Positions 24,589 through 34,536 of a stretch of DNA of 56,907 nt are shown here, piece by piece. Position 1 is the stretch's first letter. Each line of letters opens with the position of its first letter. This DNA comes from Syntrophaceae bacterium. Its GTDB lineage: Bacteria > Desulfobacterota > Syntrophia > Syntrophales > UBA5619. Location of the stretch: positions 1 through 56,907 of the forward strand of contig PLLC01000026.1 of assembly GCA_003141195.1 (NCBI GenBank). Reading direction: 5' to 3'. The translations under genes and the position numbers were made by a program. Below the pieces are notes generated by a model. The model saw nothing but the letters and a program-made list of their open reading frames with translations, ran no database searches and was not told where the DNA came from.

Positions 24589-25737
24589 TTAACGCTTGAT
24601 ACTATAGACGCTCGTCGGAACGTATACTTGCCCGTCCATGATTTTCCGGGCCGTTCTCCCCACCGTGCAACTGACGATATGGGGTTGCCCTTTTTCGATC
24701 CGCATCTCCACTTTTACATCCATCATTCCCGACGGATGGCCGATAACGATTTCCTTATCGGTGGGAACCGGCTTGCCGCCGGCTACGACTTGGTTCACCA
24801 CGGAATTCGGGATCACCGCCCCGATCGCCGCAGGAATCCCCGCCGTGATGGCAAAGGTTTTGTGCATCTTGCCCATTGCCATGACGCGCGCCAGCATGCT
24901 GACGGAATCCTTCCCGACCACTTTTCCCGTTACCGTCTTGAAATCCTGTGCCGGCGCGATGAAAGAAATTTTCGGTATCGACTGGCTCACCGGGATCCCC
25001 ATCATCTCGCCTACCTTCTTTCGGATGGCCTCCAATTTTGCCCGCGTCGCCATATCCTGATCGAACTCCGCGGGGAGCTCGTTCCCGCGCAGTTTCAACT
25101 CCTCCGCCCGGACGAAAGCCGTCGGGTTGCCCGCATCCACGATCGTGACACGATAACTTTCTCCCGTATCCAGCTTCAGCTCGTCCACCACATTCCCTGT
25201 AGGCAGCAGCTTCCCCGTCGTGGCGCCACCCGGATCCATAAAACTCAACTCGATCTTGGCGGCTGTTCCGGGACAGCCGTCGATCGCATAATCGCCTTCC
25301 CAGACCACCTTCCCTTTCTTCACGGGAACCCTCGAATAGATCATCTTCTTCGTGTTGGCATTGTAGATCCGAACGATCGTGAAGGGCTCCACGGCTTTCA
25401 CAAGTCCCTTATCCACGGCATAGGGACCGACGGCGGAACTGATGTTGCCGCAGTTGGCCGAGTAATCCACGAAGGCCTTATCGATCCCCACCGCTCCGAA
25501 GTTGTAGTCGATGTCATAATCCGACTTTTTTGCCGGTCCGATGATCGCAAGCTTGCTCGTCAGTGAATCGGCGCCGCCGAGGCCGTCGATCTGGCGGATG
25601 TCCGGACTCCCGAAAACTGCCAGAATGATGCGGTCCCGCAGTCCGGGATCCTCCGGAAGGTCCTTCTCCATCAGGAAGATCCCCTTGCTCGTTCCTCCCC
25701 GCATGATCGTGCAGGGAAATGTGGTTTTTTTCACCAT
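24589..25737 (-). CDS. PrpF-family aconitate/methylaconitate isomerase
   Basis: A 382-residue PrpF-family (diaminopimelate epimerase fold) isomerase: CTIMRGGTSKGIFLMEKDLP, QIDGLGGADSLTSKLAII, the active-site region YSANCGNISSAVGPYAV, VDAGNPTAF and IGHPSGMMDVKVE. PrpF moves a double bond between cis and trans forms of 2-methylaconitate or aconitate. No prpB, prpC or prpD is nearby; instead it is the last gene after acn and icd on the same strand, so aconitate itself is the likelier substrate (inference). The ATG at 25737 has GGAGG; the longer open frame upstream overlaps icd. Confidence 0.88.
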   Translation of the reverse strand: MVKKTTFPCTIMRGGTSKGIFLMEKDLPEDPGLRDRIILAVFGSPDIRQIDGLGGADSLTSKLAIIGPAKKSDYDIDYNFGAVGIDKAFVDYSANCGNISSAVGPYAVDKGLVKAVEPFTIVRIYNANTKKMIYSRVPVKKGKVVWEGDYAIDGCPGTAAKIELSFMDPGGATTGKLLPTGNVVDELKLDTGESYRVTIVDAGNPTAFVRAEELKLRGNELPAEFDQDMATRAKLEAIRKKVGEMMGIPVSQSIPKISFIAPAQDFKTVTGKVVGKDSVSMLARVMAMGKMHKTFAITAGIPAAIGAVIPNSVVNQVVAGGKPVPTDKEIVIGHPSGMMDVKVEMRIEKGQPHIVSCTVGRTARKIMDGQVYVPTSVYSIKR

Positions 25738-25762
25738 AACTTCCTCCATCTGCCATCGTTGC

Positions 25763-26968
25763 CTATATGATACTCTTGAATCTTGCCGCCACGGCGTCGA
25801 TGAACCCTTCCGTGGTCTGGAAGTTTGCCGGCTTCGGATCCATGAGCGGCACAAGGTCTTTCGTGACGATTCCCGCCTCGATGCAGCCGATGACGGCCTT
25901 CTCAATGTTCTCGCCGAAACGGGTCACATCGGGAGTCCCGTCCAGCTCGCCCCGCTTTTTGATTCCGCCCGTCCACGCAAAAATCGACGCCACAGAGTTC
26001 GTGCTCGTCGGATTTCCTTTCAGGTGCTCGTAGTAGTGGCGACGAACCGTGCCGTGGGCGGCCTCGTACTCGTATTTTCCGTCCGGCGACACCAGCACGG
26101 ACGTCATCATGCCCAGGCTGCCGAATCCCGCCGCAACTACGTCGGAGAACACGTCGCCGTCATAGTTGCTGAGCGCCCAGAGGATGTTCCCCTCATGCTT
26201 CATCACCTGCGCGGCGGCGTCGTCGATCAGAAGATAACGGTACTTGATGCCGGCCTTGTCGAAATCGGCCTGACGGGCTGCTACTTCCTTGGCGAAGATG
26301 TCCTTAAAGTAGGCGTGGTACTTCTTGCTGATCGTGTCTTTCATCGAAAACCAGACGTCTACATTCTCTCCGAGCGCGTAGTTGATGCAGGATTTGGCGA
26401 AGGAACGGATCGATTTTTCCAGATTGTGGATTCCCATCACCACGCCCGGCCCTTTGAACTGGTGCACCAACAGCCTGCTCTCCGGACCGCCCTCCGGCGT
26501 GTAAACGAATTCCACTTTCCCCGGCTTGTCCACGACCATCTCCACACTCCGGTAGAGGTCTCCGTAGGCATGCCGGCCGATCATGATGGGCTTCTTCCAG
26601 TTACGCACCGCGGGAGAGATGTTCTTCACCAGGATAGGCTTCCTGAACACGGTGCCGTCAAGGACGGACCTGATCGTTCCATTCGGCGAAGGCCAGGCCT
26701 TCTTGAGCTTGTACTCCGCGATGCGCTCCGCATCCGGCGTGATGGTGGCGCACTTTACGCCCACGCCGTATTGTTTAATGGCGTTCGCCGATTCGAAGGT
26801 AATCTTATCGTCCGTCTCATCGCGCTTCTGCACGCTGAGATCGTAGTATTTGAGGTCTACCTCCAGAAAGGGCAGGATCAACTTCTCCTTGATCATTGCC
26901 CAGATGATCCGCGTCATTTCATCGCCGTCCATCTCTACGATGGGTGTCTTGACTTGAATCTTGGCCAT
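25763..26968 (-). CDS. icd: NADP-dependent isocitrate dehydrogenase
   Basis: A 401-residue isocitrate dehydrogenase of the eukaryotic-like type II family, which oxidises and decarboxylates isocitrate to 2-oxoglutarate. Landmarks are [14 protein letters not shown], the substrate-binding [22 protein letters not shown], the IDH/IMDH signature [19 protein letters not shown], and [11 protein letters not shown] with NADP-binding features. The ATG at 26968 (GGAG upstream) gives the normal N-terminus MAKIQVKTP. The gene lies 31 bp from acn and 25 bp from the PrpF-like gene, all in one operon. Confidence 0.95.
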   Translation of the reverse strand: MAKIQVKTPIVEMDGDEMTRIIWAMIKEKLILPFLEVDLKYYDLSVQKRDETDDKITFESANAIKQYGVGVKCATITPDAERIAEYKLKKAWPSPNGTIRSVLDGTVFRKPILVKNISPAVRNWKKPIMIGRHAYGDLYRSVEMVVDKPGKVEFVYTPEGGPESRLLVHQFKGPGVVMGIHNLEKSIRSFAKSCINYALGENVDVWFSMKDTISKKYHAYFKDIFAKEVAARQADFDKAGIKYRYLLIDDAAAQVMKHEGNILWALSNYDGDVFSDVVAAGFGSLGMMTSVLVSPDGKYEYEAAHGTVRRHYYEHLKGNPTSTNSVASIFAWTGGIKKRGELDGTPDVTRFGENIEKAVIGCIEAGIVTKDLVPLMDPKPANFQTTEGFIDAVAARFKSII

Positions 26969-26999
26969 AAAAATCGTCTCCTTCAATCTTGTTGGTTTC

Positions 27000-28934
27000 T
27001 CATTTCGACGTAATTTTATTCAACAGGCCGCCCGCCAGGATCATCTCCCGCAGAGCCTCGGAAAGCGCATACGTGCACTCGATTGACTCGCCCGTTCGTT
27101 CATTTTTGAGAAAAACCGGTTTCCCCGCTGCCACGGCATCGCGCCAGTTGTCGGACGAAAGCCGGTCCCCCTTCTCGATCTTGTCGTAGTCGGCGGGATT
27201 CTTGAAGACGAGCGGCATAATGCCGAAATTGACGAGGTTCGCCGTGTGGATCCGCTCGAAGGACTTGGCGACTGCCGCCTTGACGCCCAGGTACATAGGG
27301 CACATGGAGGCATGCTCGCGGCTGGAACCCTGTCCGTAAGATTCCGCCGCTACAATGAGGTTGTGCATGCCTTGTTTCTTGTTCTTCAGACAGCGCTTCG
27401 AAAAAGAGGCATCCACGTTCTCGAAGACGAACTCGGAATATTTGGGAACATTGGAGCGGTACTTCAGCCTCGACCCCGCGGGCGTGATGTGGTCCGTGGT
27501 AATATTGTTTCCGAGCTTGATCATGACCTCGCCCCGGAGGCTCTGCACCATTTTTTCGCTGCGCGGGGGCTCGCCGATGTTGGGACCGCGGAAGATCGAC
27601 GTGTCTTTCATCTCCGGTTTGGGAAACAGAAACATGCTGTCGTCGATCAGGTAAGCCTCCGGTTCCTCGATCTTCGGATAGGCCATGCCGAATTTACGCG
27701 GATCGGCCAGTTTGCCCGTCATGGCCGCAACGGCGGCCACTTCGGGGCTGGCAAGATACACCTGCGCGTCCTTCGTTCCGGATCGCCCTTCGAAATTGCG
27801 GTTCGACGTCCGGATTGAGACTCCGGCGCTCTTCGGGGAAAATTCGTTGCCGATGCAGAAGGTGCAGGCGCTCTCCATGATACGGCCGCCCGCCCCGAGG
27901 AGATCCGATAACGCCCCGCTTTTGGCCAACATCAGGAGGATCTGCCGCGATCCGGGGGCGATGCCGAGACTTACGTTCGGATGAACCGTACGACCTTTCA
28001 GAATCGCCGCCGCCGTCATCATGTCCTTGTAGGAAGAGTTGGTGCATGAACCGATGCAAACCTGATCGACCTTCATGCCTTCCAGCTCGGAGAGTTTTTT
28101 GACGTTGCCGGGACTGTGTGGTGTTGCGACCATTGGTTCGATTTTGGAAAGATCCAAATCGATCACGCGATCGTATTTGGCATCCGGATCCGCCGACAGT
28201 TCGATCCAATCCTTCTCGCGGCCCTGGGCCTTGAGGAAACGGCGTGTGATGTCGTCCGACGGGAAAATGGACGTCGTCACACCCATCTCGGCGCCCATGT
28301 TGGTGATCGTCGCCCGCTGGGGCACGCTCAACGTCTTCACGCCCTCGCTGCCGTATTCCAGCATGACGCCGACATTGCCCTTGGTGGAAAGGGTGGAGAG
28401 CATTTTCAGGACTACGTCCTTGGCCGTCGCCCAGTCGGGCAGACGTCCCGAGAGCTTCACCAGGTAAACGCGGGGACAGGCAAGGGGAAAGGCACCGCCG
28501 CCCATCGCCACCGCGACGTCCAATCCGCCCGCGCCGATCGCGATCTGGCCGATGCCGCCGCCGGTCGTCGTGTGGCTGTCGGCACCCAAAAGCGTCGTTC
28601 CCGGCTTGCCGAAACGCTCCAGATGAACCTGGTGGCAGATCCCGTTCCCCGCTCGCGAATATACGACGCCGAAGCGGGCCGCCGCGCTCTGCAGATACAG
28701 GTGATCGTCGCTGTTCTCGAAACCGATCTGCTGCGTGTTGTGGTCAATGTATACAACGGACAGATCCGTCTTTACCTCGCATAGACCCAATGCTTCAAAC
28801 TGCAAGAAAGCCATTGTCCCCGTAGCATCTTGCACAAGCGTCTGGTCGATCCCTATCCCGATTTCCTTTCCGGGAACATACTCGCCTTCCTTGAGGTGCG
28901 CCTGAAGTACCTTCTCAACAATATTTTTGCCCAT
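27000..28934 (-). CDS. acn: Aconitate hydratase, one-piece short form
   Basis: A 644-residue aconitase that interconverts citrate and isocitrate through cis-aconitate at a [4Fe-4S] centre. The three cluster cysteines are in [12 protein letters not shown] and ACTFCIGN. Other marks are [19 protein letters not shown], the swivel-domain signature [12 protein letters not shown], and [31 protein letters not shown] (split: [10 protein letters not shown], then [10 protein letters not shown]). It is shorter than AcnA (~890) and resembles the compact form common in anaerobic bacteria and archaea. It follows sdhB by 76 bp and precedes icd. Confidence 0.95.
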   Translation of the reverse strand: MGKNIVEKVLQAHLKEGEYVPGKEIGIGIDQTLVQDATGTMAFLQFEALGLCEVKTDLSVVYIDHNTQQIGFENSDDHLYLQSAAARFGVVYSRAGNGICHQVHLERFGKPGTTLLGADSHTTTGGGIGQIAIGAGGLDVAVAMGGGAFPLACPRVYLVKLSGRLPDWATAKDVVLKMLSTLSTKGNVGVMLEYGSEGVKTLSVPQRATITNMGAEMGVTTSIFPSDDITRRFLKAQGREKDWIELSADPDAKYDRVIDLDLSKIEPMVATPHSPGNVKKLSELEGMKVDQVCIGSCTNSSYKDMMTAAAILKGRTVHPNVSLGIAPGSRQILLMLAKSGALSDLLGAGGRIMESACTFCIGNEFSPKSAGVSIRTSNRNFEGRSGTKDAQVYLASPEVAAVAAMTGKLADPRKFGMAYPKIEEPEAYLIDDSMFLFPKPEMKDTSIFRGPNIGEPPRSEKMVQSLRGEVMIKLGNNITTDHITPAGSRLKYRSNVPKYSEFVFENVDASFSKRCLKNKKQGMHNLIVAAESYGQGSSREHASMCPMYLGVKAAVAKSFERIHTANLVNFGIMPLVFKNPADYDKIEKGDRLSSDNWRDAVAAGKPVFLKNERTGESIECTYALSEALREMILAGGLLNKITSK

Positions 28935-29010
28935 CGCTCCACTCCATCATAGAAAATTAGGCCGGGATTTGTCTCCACGGCAGTTGATCCATAGGTCCAC
29001 TTATACCGTC

Positions 29011-29757
29011 TCAGTTGAATAACAGCCGCTTCAGCGCATGGATGTTAATTGCGCGGTTGATCTCGGCAATGGATTTCACAAGCGGCAATTTCTTGGGACA
29101 AACCTTTTCGCAGTTCTGCGCGTTGGAGCAGCCGGCGACGCCGCCGGGACCCATCAGGGCATCCAAACGCTCTTCCTTGTTCATCTCCCCCGTGGGATGG
29201 GTATTGAACAACCGCACCTGTGCGATAATCGCCGCGCCCATAAAGGAAGAACATTCGTTGTACTTCGGACACGCCTCCATGCAGCAGCCGCAGCTCATGC
29301 AGCGGGAGATGTCGTAGGCCCAGGACCGGTCGCGCTCGGCCATCCTGGGGCCGGGGCCCGCCGGGTAGGTGCCGTCGATGGGGATCCACGCCTTGACCTT
29401 TTTCAGATTTTCGAACAGGGCGATTCGGTCCACCATCAAGTCCTTGATCACCGGAAATTTGGAGAGGGGTTCGAGCGTGATGGGGTGCTTCAAGGCATCC
29501 ACAAGCGCACTGCACGCCTGCCGGGCATCGCCGTTGATGATCATGCTGCAGGCGCCACAAACCTCCTCCAGGCAGGAACAATCCCAAACCACCGTCGTCG
29601 TCGGCTTCCCGTCGCTCGTAACGGGATTTCTTCGGATCTCCATCAAGAGGGCGATCACGTTCCCGCCGTCCTTGTAAGGGAGTTGGAACGTCTCCCAGCG
29701 AGGCGAGTCTTTCGTCGATGCCTGTCTTTTGATTTTCACTTCTACCGTCTTTGCCAT
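29011..29757 (-). CDS. sdhB: Succinate dehydrogenase/fumarate reductase iron-sulfur subunit
   Basis: A 248-residue three-cluster protein. The [2Fe-2S] region has WDCSCLEEVCGACSMIINGD and RQAC. The [4Fe-4S] ligands are in CMSCGCCMEACPKYN, and the third cluster lies in CSNAQNCEKVCPKKLP. It carries electrons from the FAD subunit to the membrane quinone site. GGTGGCGAG precedes the ATG. It follows sdhC by 10 bp, the third gene in the order A-C-B. Confidence 0.94.
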   Translation of the reverse strand: MAKTVEVKIKRQASTKDSPRWETFQLPYKDGGNVIALLMEIRRNPVTSDGKPTTTVVWDCSCLEEVCGACSMIINGDARQACSALVDALKHPITLEPLSKFPVIKDLMVDRIALFENLKKVKAWIPIDGTYPAGPGPRMAERDRSWAYDISRCMSCGCCMEACPKYNECSSFMGAAIIAQVRLFNTHPTGEMNKEERLDALMGPGGVAGCSNAQNCEKVCPKKLPLVKSIAEINRAINIHALKRLLFN

Positions 29758-29767
29758 CTCGCCACCT

Positions 29768-30376
29768 CTATCGGATAAAAGAAATCAGCGTCATCATAAA
29801 CCCAAGAAATCCGACGCCGAAAATCAATCCGCAAACCCAACCCAAAACCTGCTGGGCCTTCTTCCCCGTCAAGATGCCTGCATTGATCAGAAAACCCCAC
29901 AGGCCGTTGGCGCCGTGAAAACTCGCCGCCAAAACCCCTAACACGGTAACGATCAAAAACAGGGGATTGCCGAAATGCTGCGTCATCCATTGGAAATCCA
30001 CCTTGGCGCCCGCGATCGCCCCGGCGATTCTCGTTCCCCAGACATGCATGACCAAGAACACCAGCAGGACCGCCCCCGAGATCTCCTGGAAAAAGTACAT
30101 CCAATTCCGGAAGTACCCGTATCTGCCGAGATTACCCTTTCCACGATACCAGATGACGAGACCGTAGATGCCGTGGAAAGCGATCGGAACGCCCAAAAGC
30201 AGAATCTCCACGAACGTCAGATGCGGAAGACTCTGCATGAATGAAGCCGCCGTATTGAAGGCGCCGCTGCCGACCGTGGCGTAGGAATTCAGAAAAAAGT
30301 GAACGCACAGAAACAGCAGCAGGAAGAACCCACTCAGGGCATGGAGCCTCTTGAGATAAAATTCACCGTGGTTCAT
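29768..30376 (-). CDS. sdhC: Succinate dehydrogenase cytochrome b subunit
   Basis: A 202-residue integral membrane protein with five predicted transmembrane helices (for example LSGFFLLLFLCVHFFLN, FVEILLLGVPIAFHGIYGLVIW and GAVLLVFLVMHVWG). Histidines in the helices are suited to binding two b-type hemes. The single five-helix subunit fits the Bacillus-type (type B) enzyme, which uses menaquinone. The ribosome site GGAGGAG lies within the last codons of sdhA, 5 bp away, so the two are coupled. Confidence 0.9.
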   Translation of the reverse strand: MNHGEFYLKRLHALSGFFLLLFLCVHFFLNSYATVGSGAFNTAASFMQSLPHLTFVEILLLGVPIAFHGIYGLVIWYRGKGNLGRYGYFRNWMYFFQEISGAVLLVFLVMHVWGTRIAGAIAGAKVDFQWMTQHFGNPLFLIVTVLGVLAASFHGANGLWGFLINAGILTGKKAQQVLGWVCGLIFGVGFLGFMMTLISFIR

Positions 30377-30381
30377 AGGGT

Positions 30382-32151
30382 TTATTTCTCCTCCTTGAAC
30401 TCTTTATCGTAGCGTCTTTCCCTCGGCTTGAACAAAGAAACATCGACGTCTTCGTAACTGAAGATAGGCCCTCCCGGGGACCACTGCGCCTTGGTGGTTT
30501 TCAGCCAGTTTTCGTCATCCCGCTTGGGGAACTCCGGTTTGTAATGGACGCCGCGGCTCTCGTTCCGGTTGAGCGCACCCAGCGTGATCACCCGGGAAAG
30601 AACAATCATGTTGTACAACTGTCTCGCAAGCGACAACGACTGGTTGGCCCAGACCGACTCGTCCGCGATGTCCATTCGGTCGAATCGATCCAGCAGCTCC
30701 AGGAGCTTCTCGTCCGTCTTCTTCAATTTGTCGTTGTGGCGGACGACCGTCACGTTCTCCCACATCCAGTCGGACAGTTCGCTCTGGATCTGGAAGGGAT
30801 TTTCCTTCCCGCGGGGCGACATGATCTTCTGATTGATCTCCTGCCGCCTCTTCGCCTCGGATGCAAAAATACCCGGATTCAGTTCGTTGCTTTTTTTCTC
30901 CAGACCGTTCGCATACCGAATGGCCACGGGTCCGCTGATAAAGCCCGCGTAAAGGCAAGACAAAAGGGCATTCGCCCCCAGCCGGTTGGCTCCATGATAT
31001 TGGTAGTCGCATTCGCCGATCGCCATGAGGCCCGGAATGTTGGTTCTCTGCTCGTAATCCACCCAGAGGCCGCCCATGGAGTAGTGGACTGCCGGGAAGA
31101 CTTTCATCGGAACCTTCCGCGGATCCTCCCCGGCGAACTTCTCGTAGATCTCCAGAGCTCCGCCGAAGAGCCGATCCAGATCCGCCGCCGGAATATGCGT
31201 GACGTCCAAGTACACCATGTCGGAACCGTCGATCCCCAGTCCCATCTCCCGGCAGACCTTGTGGATCGCGCGGCTCGCCACATCTCTCGGAACGAGATTC
31301 TTGTAAGCCGGATACCATTCTTCGAGAAAATACCATTTCTTCCCTTCCTTATAAGTCCATACCCTTCCGCCGCCCCCGCGCAGAGATTCGGAAATCAGAC
31401 GGCACTTGTCGTCGCCCGGAATAGCCGTGGGGTGGACCTGGATGAATTCCCCATTGGCGTAGATCGCTCCCTGCTGGTACACGGCGCTCGCCGCCGATCC
31501 GTTGCAGATATGCGAGGCCGTCGCCTTGCCGAAAAGCGATCCGCAGCCGCCCGTCGCCAGGATCACGACGTCGGCAGGGAAAGACTGGGCCGTAGCGTCG
31601 CCGCGCAGATTCATGGCCGTGATGCCCCGGCAGACTCCCTGATCGTCTTTCACGATTGAGATGAATTCCCAGCCCTCATACCGGTTGACAAGACCTGAAG
31701 CCTCGAAACGCCGCACCTGCTCATCCAAGGCGTAGAGCATCTGCTGGCCCGTTGTGGCGCCGGCGAAAAGACCACGAGAGTATTTCGTTCCCCCGCCACG
31801 CATCTCCACCTGAAGAAATCCCTCCGGCGTCCGGTTGAACATGACACCCATCCGGTCGAGGAGGTAAATCAGGTTCGGCCCCTCTTCGCACATCCCTTTC
31901 ACCGGAGGCTGGTTGGCGAGAAAATCGCCGCCGTAGATCGTTTCCTGAAAATGGATCCACGGCGAGTCGCCCTCGCCTTTTGTATTGACGGCCGCATTGA
32001 CGCCGCCCTGCGCGCAGACGGAGTGGGAGCGCTTCGCATCCACGAGGGAAAACAGCGACACGTTCGCCCCTGCTTCGGCAATCTTGATCGCCGCCATCAA
32101 CCCGGCCAGACCGCCGCCGACAATGATCGCGTGAAATTTCGACTTGGCCAA
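30382..32151 (-). CDS. sdhA: Succinate dehydrogenase/fumarate reductase flavoprotein
   Basis: A 589-residue catalytic subunit. The dinucleotide fold is IIVGGGLAGLMAAIKIAEAG. RSHSVCAQGGVNAA contains the His expected to bind FAD covalently, and HPTAIPGDDKCRLISESLRG and SMGGLWVDYEQRT form the dicarboxylate site. Residues near the end (RNESRGVHYKPEFPKRDDENW) are the usual capping region. The start is TTG with AAAGGAGGT seven bases upstream; an ATG that is closer to this site is in a different frame. It is the first gene of a six-gene minus-strand cluster. Confidence 0.94.
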   Translation of the reverse strand: MAKSKFHAIIVGGGLAGLMAAIKIAEAGANVSLFSLVDAKRSHSVCAQGGVNAAVNTKGEGDSPWIHFQETIYGGDFLANQPPVKGMCEEGPNLIYLLDRMGVMFNRTPEGFLQVEMRGGGTKYSRGLFAGATTGQQMLYALDEQVRRFEASGLVNRYEGWEFISIVKDDQGVCRGITAMNLRGDATAQSFPADVVILATGGCGSLFGKATASHICNGSAASAVYQQGAIYANGEFIQVHPTAIPGDDKCRLISESLRGGGGRVWTYKEGKKWYFLEEWYPAYKNLVPRDVASRAIHKVCREMGLGIDGSDMVYLDVTHIPAADLDRLFGGALEIYEKFAGEDPRKVPMKVFPAVHYSMGGLWVDYEQRTNIPGLMAIGECDYQYHGANRLGANALLSCLYAGFISGPVAIRYANGLEKKSNELNPGIFASEAKRRQEINQKIMSPRGKENPFQIQSELSDWMWENVTVVRHNDKLKKTDEKLLELLDRFDRMDIADESVWANQSLSLARQLYNMIVLSRVITLGALNRNESRGVHYKPEFPKRDDENWLKTTKAQWSPGGPIFSYEDVDVSLFKPRERRYDKEFKEEK

Positions 32152-32433
32152 AAAACATACCTCCTTTCATCTACTTCAAATCGTCATAGGTAGATTGGAA
32201 TGGGCAAACCCGCCCATAGACAACGGCACGGACCTTTCGATCCGGTGTCCGACGGTCGAGTCTCGGTTTCTCCCTCTCCCAGAATCAGTCCCGATTTCCT
32301 CATATTCTTTTCTTTATGGCATCGATGACACGCCACAAGTCAAGGGGATAGTTGAAGTTTTAAATCGCGTCGCTTAACAACGATACTTCACTGTAAGCCG
32401 CCGACAAACTCGGTGGCAATTTACTATTCTTGC

Positions 32434-33744
32434 TCAGCGTAGAGATTTTAAGGGACCCATAATCAAGTCAGGTAAATATAATGAAATCTGCGGGAAAATA
32501 ACGAATAAAATCAGTACAAGAATCATAATCACGATAAAAGGTGCTACGCCCCGCACCACGTCTCCTAGGGAGGCCCTGGCAATAGTACTGATTACAAAGA
32601 GGTTTAACCCGACCGGGGGTGTAATCATAGCCAGCTCCATATTTACTACCATTACTACTGCGAAATGATAAAGATTGATGTCAAGCTTCACAGCCAAAGG
32701 TGCCAGAATCGGCAATGTAATCAAAACAATCGCCACAGCCTCCAAAAACGTTCCTAGCACGAGGAACAACAATTGGGTGAAAATCCAGAAGCTTACCGAT
32801 GTCACTGCTTCCCCTGACTTCAATGCCCAACTGATTATCGCCTTAGGAATCTGATGATCAGTCAGAAAGAGTGCAAAGACGCTAGCGGCAGCAATGATCA
32901 AAAAAATCATTGCCGTAATACCAACCCCTTCTCGAACGGACCTCTGGAACTGTTTCCAAGTCAGCTCCCTATATATGAATACCGAAACTAAAATCGCATA
33001 AAAAACCGATAATATTGATGATTCTGTCGGTGTGGCAATTCCTCCATAGATAGTTCCCAAAATAATGACAGGTAAAAACAATCCTGGTAAGGCCTTAAAT
33101 GTGATTTTCCAGCGTTTCGACCAAGATACTTTTTCTTCGCCGCCATAGCCCTTAATTTTTGCCACCACATAAGCCATGATCATTAATACTATGCTGAGAA
33201 CTATCCCCGGCAGGATACCGGCTGTAAAGAGTCTACCGATCGATGTATCCGTCGCGATCGCAAACAAAACGAACGTTATACTGGGGGGAATGAGAATACC
33301 CAATGTACCTGACGCAGCCACCAAACCCATGGCATACCTTTTATCATAGCCCGCTTGGATCATGCCCGGAACCATGATGCTTCCGATCGCCGCCGCAGTG
33401 GCTGGGCTCGAACCGGAAATCGCCGCAAAGAACGAGCAGCTGGAAACTGTTACGATTGACATACCACCTTGAAAGTGACCAACCCAAGCACGCATTGCTG
33501 CAATCAAGTACTTGGAAATTCCTCCCTCTGCCATAATCGCGCCCGCCATAATAAATCCGGGAATGGACATCAACGGTTCCGCGTCCAGGGCAACGAACAT
33601 CTTGTTGGCAAGCATGTAAAGAGTAAAATCAGTGGTCACCATCATCGTGATAATGCAGGAAGTAGCGAGGGAAACACCAATAGGTACACGTACTAAAAAA
33701 AGGAAAATGAAAAGACCAAACAAAACAAATGTTGATTCATACAT
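32434..33744 (-). CDS. dctM: TRAP transporter large permease DctM
   Basis: A 436-residue polytopic membrane protein with 11-13 hydrophobic helices, the ion-coupled translocation subunit of a TRAP carboxylate importer. Typical parts are FLFLVRVPIGVSLA, SIPGFIMAGAIMAEGG, SSPATAAAIGSIMVPGMIQAG, YDKRYAMGLVAASGTLGILIPPSI and TPTESSILSVFYAI. It follows dctQ by 56 bp. The substrate is set by the dctP product; C4-dicarboxylates are plausible given the neighbouring TCA genes. Confidence 0.92.
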   Translation of the reverse strand: MYESTFVLFGLFIFLFLVRVPIGVSLATSCIITMMVTTDFTLYMLANKMFVALDAEPLMSIPGFIMAGAIMAEGGISKYLIAAMRAWVGHFQGGMSIVTVSSCSFFAAISGSSPATAAAIGSIMVPGMIQAGYDKRYAMGLVAASGTLGILIPPSITFVLFAIATDTSIGRLFTAGILPGIVLSIVLMIMAYVVAKIKGYGGEEKVSWSKRWKITFKALPGLFLPVIILGTIYGGIATPTESSILSVFYAILVSVFIYRELTWKQFQRSVREGVGITAMIFLIIAAASVFALFLTDHQIPKAIISWALKSGEAVTSVSFWIFTQLLFLVLGTFLEAVAIVLITLPILAPLAVKLDINLYHFAVVMVVNMELAMITPPVGLNLFVISTIARASLGDVVRGVAPFIVIMILVLILFVIFPQISLYLPDLIMGPLKSLR

Positions 33745-33800
33745 GAATGTTCTCCTTCCATTATATTGTCAGTCACGATGTCCATCAGCATGCATCGGTT

Positions 33801-34316
33801 CTATATATCTGTATGGATTTTTCGTGGGTCTGGGGTATAGCCCTTTCCGAACAGTTGATCGCTTTGAATCTTCCGCAGCAAATTGACTACATAAACCAAC
33901 CCAAGTAATATACCGGTCAACGGAAGGATCAACATGACGGGCCAGAGCAAAAAACCGCTATTGGTAGATCTTATACTGGCATGGAAATAACCTGCGACAT
34001 TTTGATAGCCCGCATAGATCAAAAAAGCACAAAAACAGATGGTGATGATGTCGGCAAAGACATCCATCCCCCACTTTATCGGCATCGGCATAAAGTCCCA
34101 AAGGAGATCAACTCGGATATGACGATCATCTTTCGCCGCAATGCTCCAGCCTATGAGAGATCCCCAGATCAACAAAAAAATGCCGACTTCATTGCCCCAG
34201 ATAAGCGCATTGTTGAATATGTACCGCATGATCACATTCACGAGAAAAATGGTCATGCCAGCCATGAAAAATATCCCGCCCAATGCATCGCGAACCTTTT
34301 CGAATCTCTGATTCAT
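33801..34316 (-). CDS. dctQ: TRAP transporter small permease DctQ
   Basis: A 171-residue membrane protein with four helices: an N-terminal helix (IFFMAGMTIFLVNVIMRYIF), ALIWGNEVGIFLLIWGSLIGWSIA with the conserved W-x-E region, and two more (ITICFCAFLIYAGY, LWPVMLILPLTGILLGLVYV). It partners DctM. The ATG follows AGGAGG. The transcript from dctP must pass the strong hairpin at 34454-34492 to reach it. Confidence 0.9.
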   Translation of the reverse strand: MNQRFEKVRDALGGIFFMAGMTIFLVNVIMRYIFNNALIWGNEVGIFLLIWGSLIGWSIAAKDDRHIRVDLLWDFMPMPIKWGMDVFADIITICFCAFLIYAGYQNVAGYFHASIRSTNSGFLLWPVMLILPLTGILLGLVYVVNLLRKIQSDQLFGKGYTPDPRKIHTDI

Positions 34317-34453
34317 TAGATGATCCTCCTATTAGAAATTCTCAGCTAAACTACAACCGATCCTGCCGATGGCATTCAATTGAAAGATTTGTGCTTCATC
34401 CGGATTATGCGTTCTTTTAGCTTGAAAAGAATGGACAGACAACCCCAAAATGA

Positions 34454-34492
34454 AATCAACTGACCTCCGACTCTGCCGGAGGTCAGTTGATT
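34454..34492 (-). terminator. Strong hairpin between dctP and dctQM
   Basis: AATCAACTGACCTCCG and CGGAGGTCAGTTGATT form a perfect 16-bp stem with a 7-nt loop. On the minus strand the hairpin is followed by TCATTTTGG rather than a pure T-run. It lies just after dctP and before dctQ, which suggests partial termination or transcript protection so that the binding protein is made in excess. Confidence 0.75.
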
Positions 34493-34536
34493 GATGAACC
34501 ACAAATCTTAATTACCAGTTATTCCGGACAGTAATG

